Both the position numbers and the translations under genes were made by a program. Shown one piece after another: positions 1 through 8,250 of a stretch of DNA of 64,000 bases. The DNA lies in contig NC_021505.1 of NCBI RefSeq assembly GCF_000412675.1, forward strand, positions 3,032,501 to 3,096,500, written 5' to 3'. Within the stretch, counting starts at the first letter, position 1. Each line of letters begins with the position of its first letter. The notes under the pieces are model-generated. The model did not search any database and was not told the DNA's origin. It saw nothing but the letters and a program-made list of their open reading frames with translations. Source of the DNA: Pseudomonas putida NBRC 14164 (GTDB lineage: Bacteria > Pseudomonadota > Gammaproteobacteria > Pseudomonadales > Pseudomonadaceae).

Positions 1-1772
1 CTGCCCAGTGACTCACTCACAAACATGCGGACGGAGGGTTCATCATCGACAACCAAAACCGTTTCGCCTGACGAGGTCAGTTCTGATTCAGGCAATGGCT
101 CGGCACGACCTGCAGCATCGACCTCAACCTCATGGCTGGGTAGCTGCAGATATACGCGGGCGCCTTGGCCCACCTCTGACTCGATCCGAACCTGCCCGCC
201 TGACTGCTTGGCGAAACCATAGATCATGGACAGGCCGAGCCCGGTACCCGCCCCCACAGGCTTGGTGGTAAAGAAAGGCTCGAATGCACGCGTTAACGTC
301 TCGGTGCTCATGCCGACACCGTCATCGGCGACACAGATCGTGAAGTACGTGCCGGGTGACAGTTCAGGGTCAAGATCTGCCCCTTGTGCCAGCTCCTCGT
401 TGTACGTCCTGATGGCGATCGACCCTCCGCCTTCCAGTGCGTCACGCGCGTTGATACACAGGTTTAGCAGCGAGTTCTCTACTTGTGCCGGATCCACCAG
501 GCAGGTACTTGAGGTTGCATGGAGCTCTACCTTGAGTTGGATTGCCGGCCCTACTGTCCGACGTATCAGCTCCTCCATTTCGCTGATCAGGGTGTTCACA
601 TCGGTATGAACAGGTATCAGCGTCTGCCGGCGAGAGAACGCCAGGAGTCGATGGGTCAGGGATGCTGCCCTTTGTGCGGCACCCTGTGCCACCATCAGGT
701 AACGCTCCACGTCAGCAATGCGCCCCTGCTTCAGGCGGAGCTTGATCAGTTCAAGGCTTCCCGTGATGCCCGCGAGCAAATTGTTGAAGTCGTGAGCGAT
801 ACCCCCGGTCAGCTGACCGACCGCTTCCATCTTCTGCGATTGCCGTAGCGCCGCCTGCGCCGCTTCCCGCTCGGCCACGGCTTGTTCGATTTTCGCTTCC
901 AGGGTGCGGTTAAGCTCAAGCAACTGCGCCTCGGCATTTCTTCGCGCGGTGACATCGATGGACGAGCCGATCAGCCCGATGACCTCGCCTGCTTCGTCGC
1001 ACAGGGGTGCCTTGACGGAAAGCCAGTAGGTAGCCGTGCCATCCGGCATGTCGACACGCTCTTCGATCTGCAGCGCGCCCTTCCCGCCATGCATGACATG
1101 ACGATCGGTTTCCATGATCTGGCGTGCCTGGGCCTTGTCTTCCAGAAACTCCAGGTCGGTTTTGCCCAGGTACAGTTCTGGTGGTTTACCAACCAGTCGA
1201 GTGACACCGTCATTTGCAACAATCAGCCGCCCCTCGAGATCCTTTGCGTAGACAACACCCGGAACGGCAGCCGTGAAGGTACGCAGCAACGCTGACATCC
1301 TGTCGCGTTCAGCCTCTGCTGACCGGCGTGACTCAATGTCCATGAGGATGCCAGGGAACCGAACAGCCTCGCCCCCCTCGTCAAGCTCAGCTCTGCCATT
1401 GGCCTCAATCCAGCGGTAGCTGCCGTCATCCTGTCTGACCCGGTATTCACACCGGTAGGCGCCGCCACGGCTCATCGCCTCCTGAATATCGGCAGAGACA
1501 CGCTCACGGTCGTCAGGGTGAATCGAGGCAAAAGCTTCCTCGATCGGAATACCCGCCAGGCATTTATCTGCAGGAAGCCCGAACGATCGCGAGAACCGCT
1601 CATCCGCGGTCACCTGATTGTGCCGAATATCCCACACCCACGTTCCAATGATCGCGCCCGCATCGAGCGCCAACTGCAGGCGCTCCAAAGCGGTTGTCGG
1701 AAACGCGGACTCCTGACTGGGTAATGCGGGAGCATCCAGCTCTCCTGAAAAGCCGGCGCCTTCGCGATCCAT
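1..1772 (-). CDS. Hybrid sensor histidine kinase (PAS-PAS-HisKA-HATPase-REC), C-terminus cut by window edge
   Basis: The reading frame opens at ATG 1772 (MDREGAGFSG) and runs off the left edge after about 590 residues. In order it shows two PAS domains (about residues 25-150 and 155-280), a short coiled linker, a HisKA box with GGIAHDFNN (phospho-His near residue 326), an HATPase domain (CINARDAL; FTTKPVGAGTGLGLSMIYGF) and the start of a receiver domain (VLVVDDEPSVRMF). This is the cytoplasmic PAS hybrid kinase layout common in pseudomonads. No transmembrane segment is visible, so the input signal is probably soluble or a redox cofactor. Nothing links it to steroids: its upstream region lacks the dyad found before the catabolic operons. 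It is probably a flanking gene. Confidence 0.9.
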   Translation of the reverse strand, partial: MDREGAGFSGELDAPALPSQESAFPTTALERLQLALDAGAIIGTWVWDIRHNQVTADERFSRSFGLPADKCLAGIPIEEAFASIHPDDRERVSADIQEAMSRGGAYRCEYRVRQDDGSYRWIEANGRAELDEGGEAVRFPGILMDIESRRSAEAERDRMSALLRTFTAAVPGVVYAKDLEGRLIVANDGVTRLVGKPPELYLGKTDLEFLEDKAQARQIMETDRHVMHGGKGALQIEERVDMPDGTATYWLSVKAPLCDEAGEVIGLIGSSIDVTARRNAEAQLLELNRTLEAKIEQAVAEREAAQAALRQSQKMEAVGQLTGGIAHDFNNLLAGITGSLELIKLRLKQGRIADVERYLMVAQGAAQRAASLTHRLLAFSRRQTLIPVHTDVNTLISEMEELIRRTVGPAIQLKVELHATSSTCLVDPAQVENSLLNLCINARDALEGGGSIAIRTYNEELAQGADLDPELSPGTYFTICVADDGVGMSTETLTRAFEPFFTTKPVGAGTGLGLSMIYGFAKQSGGQVRIESEVGQGARVYLQLPSHEVEVDAAGRAEPLPESELTSSGETVLVVDDEPSVRMFVSESLG

Positions 1773-1873
1773 ATATTGCCTCTTTTGCTTACGCACATGA
1801 ACGACAAGCCAATGGATAAGATTCTAGAGTGTGATGCCGAGCTATGGCGAGCAAAGCCCTTCACCTGATCTGT

Positions 1874-2695
1874 TCAGCGCAGCCCAAAGCCCATCCGGCT
1901 CAGTTCCCCCAGCAGCTCCTCGCGCCCATGCAGGCTAGAAACGTTCCGCAGCCTGCTGACCACCTGCTCCGACCAGCCTGAAGCCTTCATGCCTTCGCCT
2001 TGATAGAAAGCACCCAGGCGCTTGTCGTATTCCGCCAGAACGCCCTGCTCGTCGGCAGCCGAGTACGTTTCGTGATGAAGCACTGCTGCCTGTGGCAGCC
2101 TCGGCTTCACCTTGGCTGGCCGATCAGGCGACGGATAGCCAACGCACAGGCCGAAGACCGGATAGACCTGAGGCGGCAGTTGCAGTTCCTTGGCAACGGC
2201 TTCGATGTCGTTACGAATACCGCCGATGTACACGCTTCCAAGCCCAAGCGACTCCAACGCAACAACCGCATTCTGGGCCGCAAGCGCTGCGTCGATGGTG
2301 CCGAGCAACAGGCTTTCCAGGTATGGCAAAGCCTCCAGCTCTACCCCATGCTGGTCTGCGATGCGCGAGACGCGGGACAAATCGGCAAGCCAGACCAGGA
2401 ACAGTGGCGCTTGATGGATGTAGGGCTGGTTGCCGGCCAGCGCCGAGAGGCGGCCTTTGCGATCCCCCTCTTGCACCGCAACCACACTCCAGACCTGGAG
2501 GTTGGATGATGTGGATGCGGATTGCGCGGCAGCAACCAAGGTCTCGAGCGTACCCTCGGGCAGAGGCTGATCAGTAAACGCCCTGACGCTGCGGTGTTCG
2601 AGCAGTTGGTCGATGGTGTCATTCCATTGTTGCAGCGCAGAAATGTTCGGTGCGCCATAGCGTGCAGCGAGTTTTGCCTGAGCGTTGGATGTCAT
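1874..2695 (-). CDS. NfsA/FRP-type nitroreductase family FMN oxidoreductase
   Basis: This 273-residue protein fits the NADPH-dependent FMN nitroreductase family. The N-terminal HRSVRAFTDQPLP motif is the FMN-binding RSxRxF signature. SASTSSNLQVWSVV, an LLGTIDAALAAQNAVVALESLGLG helix and a GLCVGYP segment follow, as in NfsA. It would reduce quinones or nitroaromatics in the cytosol. The ATG at 2695 has a strong GGAGG site, but that site lies in a short inverted repeat (2701-2721). The gene is separated by 130 bp from the MFS gene upstream and has no steroid-regulon dyad, so it likely marks the edge of the island. The true substrate is unknown. Confidence 0.85.
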   Translation of the reverse strand: MTSNAQAKLAARYGAPNISALQQWNDTIDQLLEHRSVRAFTDQPLPEGTLETLVAAAQSASTSSNLQVWSVVAVQEGDRKGRLSALAGNQPYIHQAPLFLVWLADLSRVSRIADQHGVELEALPYLESLLLGTIDAALAAQNAVVALESLGLGSVYIGGIRNDIEAVAKELQLPPQVYPVFGLCVGYPSPDRPAKVKPRLPQAAVLHHETYSAADEQGVLAEYDKRLGAFYQGEGMKASGWSEQVVSRLRNVSSLHGREELLGELSRMGFGLR

Positions 2696-2700
2696 GAGAA

Positions 2701-2721
2701 GCCTCCAAAATGTTAGGAGGC
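2701..2721 (-). promoter_or_regulatory. Inverted repeat covering the nitroreductase ribosome-binding site
   Basis: On the coding strand GCCTCC, a 9-nt loop and GGAGGC form a perfect 6-bp stem. The right arm is the Shine-Dalgarno sequence, about 6 nt before the ATG at 2695. It could hide the ribosome site in the mRNA or be a small operator. It may also be chance. Confidence 0.4.
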
Positions 2722-2825
2722 TATCAAAATTCGGCGGTTACCACACAGCTACCCCGAAATTTTTCATTTTCCGCCCCTGCCGCCTGCGTCTCGACCAGCC
2801 TCACCACCACGCTGCGTGTCAGCCA

Positions 2826-4013
2826 TCATGCCTGCATACCCACTGCACAGCCAGTGCCCGCGCCCTGCAAACGTTGCGCCAGCACCCAGGTAAACGCCAG
2901 CACCGGGATCAGCGCACAGCCAGCCGCCAGCCACAGCAGCATGCCGAAGCCCTCACCGACCAGTTGCCCGGCCAAGGCCGGACCTGCCATGGAGCTCAGG
3001 GCAAAGGCCCCTGGAATCAGCATGATCGAGCGGCCGCTGCGGTCCAGCCGCGCAATCGCTGCGGTCTGGTAGACGCAGCCCCAGGTAAAGCCGACCTCCC
3101 AGATCCAGGCGCCCGCGGCATACATCAAAAAGCCTTCGGCGTTGCCCAGTAACAACAGCCCGGTACCCAGTACCGCGAGCACGACAAGATGGGGCACGCG
3201 TACGCCCAGGCGGTCACCCACCACCGCCAAGGCCAGCGCGGCTGCGCCGCCCAGCAGTTTCAGCACGGCGAAGACGACACCCAGTTCCGCCGGCTGCAAC
3301 GCCAGGCCATGGCCCAAGCGCTCAAGGAACGCCCAGAGGCCAATCTGCCCGGCGCCGAACAGGAAGAAAAATGCCAGCGCTGCATATGCCGCCGGCGGGA
3401 ACCTGAAGCGTGCCAGCAACGAGTCGGTTTGCGCCTGCTGCGCTTCGTGAATGAAGTCCTGACGCCTGGGCAAGGCCAGCGCGCTTAAGCTCAACAGCAA
3501 AATGATCGCGGCCAGCATCAAGGCCGCGCCGGCATAGTGGAAATAGGCAATCACTAGCGACGGCAAGGCGAACAGCACTGCCGCCACCACCCCCAGTTCA
3601 ATACCCAGACGCATGCCCAGGGCGCGTTCCTTGTTGGCCATTTCACCCATGATGCGCATGCCGAGGCAGGTCATGAGCGCAGCAAAAAAGCCGATCACCG
3701 CCCACAGCGGCAGCTGGGCCGTGGCCGGCAGCCAGGACGACATCCCATACGCCGCCGCAGCGCCAAGCGCACAACCCAGGGTCAACCAGCGCCAGTTCAT
3801 GCGGTCGATCAGCACCACTGCCAGCAGCGTGCCGAGCAGGTAGCCGGCAAAACACACCGAGCCCAGCAGGCCGATCTGTTCGACAGTAAAGCCCAGGCTG
3901 TCGACCATCGACCCGAGCAGGATAGGCAAGGTATTGAACGGCAAGCCGCCAATCGTCGAAGCGAAGCTGGCGGCCAGCATGATCGCCAGTGTATTACGGC
4001 CACTCATGTTCAT
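2826..4013 (-). CDS. MFS transporter, probable steroid/bile acid permease
   Basis: A 395-residue, highly hydrophobic protein with about 12 membrane segments, of major facilitator type. The N-terminal half carries the usual loop after helix 2 (LLAVVLIDRMNWRWLTL). A basic, polar central loop (LPRRQDFIHEAQQAQTDSLLARFR) separates two six-helix bundles. The ATG at 4013 follows a GGAGAG site. It lies 24 bp downstream of kshA and is presumably co-transcribed from the dyad-bearing promoter at 5147. Uptake of bile acids, or export and re-import of steroid intermediates, is inferred from context. The family alone does not reveal substrate or direction. Confidence 0.85.
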   Translation of the reverse strand: MNMSGRNTLAIMLAASFASTIGGLPFNTLPILLGSMVDSLGFTVEQIGLLGSVCFAGYLLGTLLAVVLIDRMNWRWLTLGCALGAAAAYGMSSWLPATAQLPLWAVIGFFAALMTCLGMRIMGEMANKERALGMRLGIELGVVAAVLFALPSLVIAYFHYAGAALMLAAIILLLSLSALALPRRQDFIHEAQQAQTDSLLARFRFPPAAYAALAFFFLFGAGQIGLWAFLERLGHGLALQPAELGVVFAVLKLLGGAAALALAVVGDRLGVRVPHLVVLAVLGTGLLLLGNAEGFLMYAAGAWIWEVGFTWGCVYQTAAIARLDRSGRSIMLIPGAFALSSMAGPALAGQLVGEGFGMLLWLAAGCALIPVLAFTWVLAQRLQGAGTGCAVGMQA

Positions 4014-4037
4014 TGCTCTCTCCTGCTCGGGTGGCTT

Positions 4038-5075
4038 TCAGCGCTGGCCGACGGTAATGATTTCGCGGCGCTCGGCCATGGCGGCCGGTACGCTGGCTTC
4101 GTCCATGAAAAACTGCTCGTACCATTCGCGCAGTTGATAGACCGGGCCATCGCCTTCGGCCAGGACCGGGTTGTTCACCCGAATCTTGTGCGCCCAGATA
4201 TCCACGTCCTGATAAAAGGATTCGCGGTTGCGCATCACATAGTCCTTGGCCATTTCCCGATTTTGTTCTTCGCTCCACCCCGGCACTTTCTTCACCATGC
4301 AGCCAAAACGCAGCTCAAAACTGTTGGCGGTGATCGGTACATGGCAGTTGAGCAGGATCGAGTGGATCTCCATGCCCTCGAACACCGCGCGCATCCGGGT
4401 AAAGTGCGTGGCCGGCCCGTAGTACGCCGACTCGGCCACCAGATCACCGCCCAGGCGCTCGGAGTCGCCATGGAAAATCTGCTGGGCAATGTGCCCCTCA
4501 AAGACGTTGGCGAAATACTTGGTTGGCGTGCCATGAACCGGCCCGAAGTGCTGGGCATCTGCAAGGTTATCGACCAGTTCGCGTGGGTTGGTTTCGATAA
4601 TCAGCTTGTCCATGTGCCAGTCGTGCAGCCATTCGTCACTGTCCTGCTCTGGCAGATGAGGAATCACCACGCCGTCTGCCGGCGCCTTGCCTTCCGGGTT
4701 GTTCCAGACAAACAGCAGGTTGTTTTCTTCACAGGTCAGCCAGCTGCGGGTCTTGGCTTTCGGAGGGATGCGCTTGCAGTACGGGATCTCCACGCACTTG
4801 CCGCTGGCGTCGTACTGCCAGTGATGAAAGGGGCATACCACCCGGTCGTTTTCCAGGGTGCCGCGCGAGAGGTCGGCGCCCATGTGCGGGCAATGCGCAT
4901 CAATGACGCTGATCTGGCCGCTGGAAGTGGCAAATGCCAGCAAGCGCGTACCGAAGATATTCAGGGTGTGCAGCTGGCCATCACGATAGTCGGCCGCTTC
5001 ACCCAGGCAGTGCCAGCCTCGGCCGAAGCGCGGGGCCAGAGCAGTTTCGACATTGATTGCTGCGAGCTTGGTCAT
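4038..5075 (-). CDS. kshA: 3-Ketosteroid 9alpha-hydroxylase oxygenase component (KshA, Rieske type)
   Basis: This 345-residue protein has the Rieske [2Fe-2S] ligands C62, H64, C81 and H84 (CPHMGADLS then CPFHHW). The mononuclear iron motif is N170, D173, H176 and H181 (NLADAQHFGPVH). Length and layout match KshA rather than benzoate-type dioxygenases. With the reductase KshB it hydroxylates C9 of androstadienediones, which after Delta1-dehydrogenation opens ring B to the 9,10-seco phenol. Its likely reductase is at 53264, nearly 50 kb away, but both units carry the same upstream dyad. The ATG at 5075 follows GAGGAACAATAACA. It is the first gene of the kshA-MFS unit. Confidence 0.93.
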   Translation of the reverse strand: MTKLAAINVETALAPRFGRGWHCLGEAADYRDGQLHTLNIFGTRLLAFATSSGQISVIDAHCPHMGADLSRGTLENDRVVCPFHHWQYDASGKCVEIPYCKRIPPKAKTRSWLTCEENNLLFVWNNPEGKAPADGVVIPHLPEQDSDEWLHDWHMDKLIIETNPRELVDNLADAQHFGPVHGTPTKYFANVFEGHIAQQIFHGDSERLGGDLVAESAYYGPATHFTRMRAVFEGMEIHSILLNCHVPITANSFELRFGCMVKKVPGWSEEQNREMAKDYVMRNRESFYQDVDIWAHKIRVNNPVLAEGDGPVYQLREWYEQFFMDEASVPAAMAERREIITVGQR

Positions 5076-5140
5076 TGTTATTGTTCCTCGTGTGGAAATC
5101 CCCGGTAACTTGCCCGGTCAATCTTCACCGAGCAGCAGCC

Positions 5141-5174
5141 GGTGCTCATCCTCCGCATGGACTAGATGAGCACC
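5141..5174. repeat. 9-bp perfect inverted repeat around site A
   Basis: GGTGCTCAT (5141-5149) and ATGAGCACC (5166-5174) are exact reverse complements separated by 16 nt that hold most of site A. It could be an extended operator, or a hairpin ending the SDR transcript, although no U-run follows. Confidence 0.6.
5147..5164 (-). promoter_or_regulatory. Steroid-regulon dyad (site A), kshA promoter
   Basis: In gene direction TAGTCC-ATGC-GGAGGATG, one mismatch (GGAG for GGAC) from the window consensus TAGTCY-N4-GGACGATG. A -10-like GAAGAT lies 20 nt downstream (5121-5126), 46 nt before the kshA ATG. The site sits between the arms of a 9-bp inverted repeat. Confidence 0.7.
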
Positions 5175-5200
5175 ACGAGTACTTCTTCAGCCAGTGTTCA

Positions 5201-6031
5201 TCACCAGCTGGCGACGATGCCGTGCTCCAGCGCAAACGCCTGCGCGGCGATGGTGCGCCGCTGAAAGCGCGCAGCCTGATCGTGGGTGGCCAGCCATACC
5301 ATCACCTCTGCCGGCACCTGGGGAGGCGCAGTGCCGATGCGCAGGGCCAGCAGGCCGTTTTCGCCGATGGTAGCCTTCAGCGCGTCGGTGGTGACCACCC
5401 CCGGGTTAAGCGTAAAGGCGCGAATCCCCTGCTCGCCCAGTTCGGCTGCAAGCACCCCCGAAACCCTGGAGACCGCAGCCTTGCCCGCACCGTAGGCATA
5501 CCCCCAGCCACCGTTGACGGCAGCCACGGGCGGGTCGCCTTCACCGGCACCGGAGGTGACGTTGATCACCACCCCGTCACCCCGTTCGAGCATGCCGGGC
5601 AACACGGTCTGGGTAAGCAACAGCGGCGCCAGCACATAGCCCTGGAATACCCGCTGCATGGTCTGCGGCTGCAGCGACATGAATGCGCTGTTAAGGTCGC
5701 GGCCCTGATAGATGGCGTTGTTTATCAGCACATCAATGCGCCCGAACGCGGCCAGTACTGCCTGGCCGGCGGCCAATACCGAGGCGCTGTCGAGCAGATC
5801 CATAGGCACCACCAGCGCTCTGCGCCCCAAGGCGCGGATCGCGGCTGCCGTACTGTTGAGGCTGCCCGCCAGCGGCACGCCCTGGGCATCGCACAGCCGA
5901 TGCGCGGTGCTTTCGCCCTCCTCTACAGTGCGGGCACTGATCGCCACATCGAACCCGGCCCGGGCAAAGGCCAATGCCGTCTCGCGCCCGATACCGCGGC
6001 TTGCCCCGGTAATGAATGCCACTTTGGTCAT
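5201..6031 (-). CDS. Short-chain dehydrogenase/reductase (SDR)
   Basis: A classical SDR of 276 residues. It has the N-terminal dinucleotide motif TGASRGIG, the structural motif NNAIYQG (NNAG in most SDRs), a catalytic serine in NVTSGAG and YAYGAGK for Tyr and Lys. A roughly 20-residue insertion after the second strand (QGVPLAGSLNSTAAAIRALG) is unusual. The ATG at 6031 is preferred; a GTG 12 nt earlier is also possible and the ribosome site is weak. It lies 23 bp downstream of hsdA and is probably co-transcribed. It likely oxidises or reduces a steroid hydroxyl or keto group, but position and stereochemistry cannot be read from the sequence. Confidence 0.85.
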   Translation of the reverse strand: MTKVAFITGASRGIGRETALAFARAGFDVAISARTVEEGESTAHRLCDAQGVPLAGSLNSTAAAIRALGRRALVVPMDLLDSASVLAAGQAVLAAFGRIDVLINNAIYQGRDLNSAFMSLQPQTMQRVFQGYVLAPLLLTQTVLPGMLERGDGVVINVTSGAGEGDPPVAAVNGGWGYAYGAGKAAVSRVSGVLAAELGEQGIRAFTLNPGVVTTDALKATIGENGLLALRIGTAPPQVPAEVMVWLATHDQAARFQRRTIAAQAFALEHGIVASW

Positions 6032-6054
6032 TGTTGTTCTCACGTGGACATAGG

Positions 6055-6819
6055 CTAGAAACGTGCCGGACGAACCATGGCATCCATACCGCCATCTACA
6101 AACATCACAGTGCCGTGCACAAAACTGGCTTGAGTCGACTGCAAGAATGCCACGACCTGGGCGATCTCCTCAGGGTTGCCGGCGCGCCCCAGCGGTGCGA
6201 CAAACTCACGGACCGCCTTGGCAAAGCGCGGATCGTTCAGCGACGCCTGGTGCAGCGGCGTCTCGACTGCACCAGGCGCTACCACATTCAGGCGTATGCC
6301 TTGTTTTGCCCAGGCTACTGCCTTGCTACGGGCATTGCAGGTCACGGCGTATTTGGAGCTGGCATAGGCCACATGGGACTGCCCCAAGGTATTGGCGTGT
6401 TCCAGTGCCAGCGCTTCGTTGCCGGCGAGCATGGCCGCGATCATCGGCTGCTGATCGGGGGTGACGTGGGTGGCCGCAATCGATCCGATCACTACAGCGG
6501 CCGGCCGCTCGCCCTTGGCCAACGCATCGGCCAGGCCGTCAAGCAGCTCACAGACGCCAAAGTAGTTGACCGACACGATGGTGTCGGACACCGCGCTGGA
6601 GCCAACCCCGGCGCAGCACACCAGGCCGTCGAGCACCCCGTCGCAGTGCTCGAGCACCGCACTGATGGCGGCCTGGCGCCCGCTTGCGCTGGACAGGTCG
6701 GCAATCACCTCGGCATTTGCCCGGTCGATGCCGATGACGCGGTGCCCGGCGGCGCGTAGCGCCTGGCAGACTGCCGCGCCGATACCGGATGCAGAACCGC
6801 TGACCGCTGTAACTGGCAT
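6055..6819 (-). CDS. hsdA: 3alpha-Hydroxysteroid dehydrogenase/carbonyl reductase (HsdA-like SDR)
   Basis: A 254-residue SDR that closely resembles, from memory, the Comamonas testosteroni 3alpha-HSD/carbonyl reductase. Shared features are SGSASGIGAAV at the N-terminus, the acidic NAD motif GIDRANAEVIADLSS, IVSVNYFGVCELLDG, the catalytic YASSK and the ending FVDGGMDAMVRPARF. It would interconvert 3alpha-hydroxy and 3-keto steroids with NAD, the first nuclear step in bile acid breakdown. The start at 6819 follows AAGGAG; an in-frame extension back to 6891 lacks a ribosome site. It is the first gene of an hsdA-SDR unit with site B 61 nt upstream. Confidence 0.9.
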   Translation of the reverse strand: MPVTAVSGSASGIGAAVCQALRAAGHRVIGIDRANAEVIADLSSASGRQAAISAVLEHCDGVLDGLVCCAGVGSSAVSDTIVSVNYFGVCELLDGLADALAKGERPAAVVIGSIAATHVTPDQQPMIAAMLAGNEALALEHANTLGQSHVAYASSKYAVTCNARSKAVAWAKQGIRLNVVAPGAVETPLHQASLNDPRFAKAVREFVAPLGRAGNPEEIAQVVAFLQSTQASFVHGTVMFVDGGMDAMVRPARF

Positions 6820-6879
6820 AACGTTGCTCCTTGTTGAATGGTGGTGTTGGCTAGTATTGGTGCCGCGCAAACCCCACAA

Positions 6880-6897
6880 CATCGTCCGCACGGACTA
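6880..6897 (-). promoter_or_regulatory. Steroid-regulon dyad (site B), hsdA promoter
   Basis: Gene-direction sequence TAGTCC-GTGC-GGACGATG matches the consensus exactly. CAATAC (6854-6859) lies 20 nt downstream. The T-run of the luxR terminator runs directly into this site. Confidence 0.78.
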
Positions 6898-6930
6898 AAA
6901 CGCCCCGGCCTTGCAAGCAGGACCGGGGCG
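6897..6930 (-). terminator. Rho-independent terminator of the YCF48-RND-luxR operon
   Basis: In gene direction CGCCCCGG and CCGGGGCG form a GC-rich stem (6901-6930, about 8 perfect pairs plus a partly paired inner part), followed by TTTT (6900-6897). It begins 22 nt after the luxR stop. The U-run abuts the hsdA operator. Confidence 0.8.
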
Positions 6931-6951
6931 TTCGGGCAAGCCGGGCGAAGG

Positions 6952-8202
6952 TCAGGCGCTATTGCGCGCCGGGGTGGCCAGCTTCAACACCGGTTTTTCC
7001 GGCTTATCGTTTGGCAGTGCTGCCAGCTTGGGCTTTCCCAAGGCAACCACACTGTTGAGAATGATGCGCACCAACTCCGTCTGCCGGCGCACACCCGTCT
7101 TTGAAAAGATCGAGCGCAAATGCGCCCGTGCGGTGTTGCGGCGCACATTCAATACTTCGGCGGCCTCTTCAAGCGACAGGCCGTTAGCCAGCTCCATGGC
7201 CAGTGCGGTTTCGGCCCGGGTCAGGTTGAACAGTTGCTTGGTTACCGTTTCGCTAGCCATGGAGCGGCCCACCGCATCGCGGATGTATACCACCACTGCA
7301 GGTTTGCTCTTGCCCTCGGCCCAGTCCTGGGTAGGAATGGCCTCGATCACTACCCCCAGGTTGACCTGGCCCGATGGCCTGGCCACCGACATCGCTTCGG
7401 CCGCAGTGCTGACCTTTTCGCTATTGACGTCACGCGCGAAGGCATTGCGTACCAGGCGCTGCAGTTCGCGGTTGTCGCTGGGATAGGTGGCTTCAAGGCG
7501 CCCACCCACCAGTTTCAGGCCGTCCGCCTGTTCCAGCAGTTCGCTGGCCACCGGGTTGAGGCGCAGCACGCTGCCATTCTGGTCAAGCACGATGGTGGCC
7601 ACTGACAAGCGGCTGATGGCCTGGGCATACAGCTCGCTGATCGACTCGCTGCGGTCGAGCAGGTTGTGCACGTGCATCGCACGGCGCAAATGCGGCAGGA
7701 TCATTTCACACAGGGTGCGCTCGGAGGCGGTGAATTTCGGCGCGGCTTTAGGCCGGGTAATGCGAAAGCGCAGCTTGCCGCCGTCGGGGGTGGAAACGTC
7801 CGCACCCATGATGTGGTAGGTGTCGTGCACGGTACCGTAGGTCTTGTAGTAGACCGAATTGGCCCACTCGGCTTCGCTCATCAGGTCTTCGACGGTGAAC
7901 ACCTGGTCCATCGGCGGGTTGCTGAAGGGGGTGACAGCTTGTGGGTAGGCCCAGTAGCTCACCTCCCCCTCGCCTTCGATGTCACCGACGACAATCATCA
8001 GGCCCAGGTCCGGTTGCTCAGGCACTCTCAAGATCAAGGTGACGTAATTGGCCTGGTACAGGCTGCGCACGTGGCGCAAGGTCTTGGCCATCAACTTGTG
8101 GTTCAGCGAGCCGTCATAGAACTCGCCGATGAGCGTGTCATATTCCGCCAGCTCCATACCCATTTCTGCCAGCGCTTCAAACCCCACGGTGGAATTGCCC
8201 AT
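6952..8202 (-). CDS. LuxR-family transcriptional regulator, TeiR-like; candidate steroid-regulon activator
   Basis: A 416-residue protein. The C-terminal GerE/LuxR helix-turn-helix spans about residues 323-385 (FNLTRAETALAMELANGLSLEEAAEVLNV, then NTARAHLRSIFSKTG). A PAS-like fold covers about 195-310, and the N-terminal 180 residues are a probable ligand-sensing domain. Length and layout resemble TeiR, the testosterone-inducible activator of C. testosteroni. There is no phospho-acceptor domain, so direct ligand sensing is likely. The ATG at 8202 follows GAGGAG. It is the last gene of the YCF48-RND-luxR unit, itself preceded by dyad site C, which suggests autoregulation. It is the only DNA-binding regulator seen in the island, apart from the MarR-like domain of HsaB. 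Confidence 0.88.
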   Translation of the reverse strand: MGNSTVGFEALAEMGMELAEYDTLIGEFYDGSLNHKLMAKTLRHVRSLYQANYVTLILRVPEQPDLGLMIVVGDIEGEGEVSYWAYPQAVTPFSNPPMDQVFTVEDLMSEAEWANSVYYKTYGTVHDTYHIMGADVSTPDGGKLRFRITRPKAAPKFTASERTLCEMILPHLRRAMHVHNLLDRSESISELYAQAISRLSVATIVLDQNGSVLRLNPVASELLEQADGLKLVGGRLEATYPSDNRELQRLVRNAFARDVNSEKVSTAAEAMSVARPSGQVNLGVVIEAIPTQDWAEGKSKPAVVVYIRDAVGRSMASETVTKQLFNLTRAETALAMELANGLSLEEAAEVLNVRRNTARAHLRSIFSKTGVRRQTELVRIILNSVVALGKPKLAALPNDKPEKPVLKLATPARNSA

Positions 8203-8250
8203 CGCCCGTCTCCTCGCGGGGCACAGCCCAGGCCGTGCCCGCTTTTATTG

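Noticed and set aside
1..1772. Hybrid kinase considered as the steroid sensor of the island
   Set aside because: No link by operon or operator. The LuxR protein inside the island is a better candidate.
4134..5108. A 324-codon + strand frame opposite kshA
   Set aside because: kshA shows all metal-binding residues on the - strand. The opposite frame has no recognisable motif.
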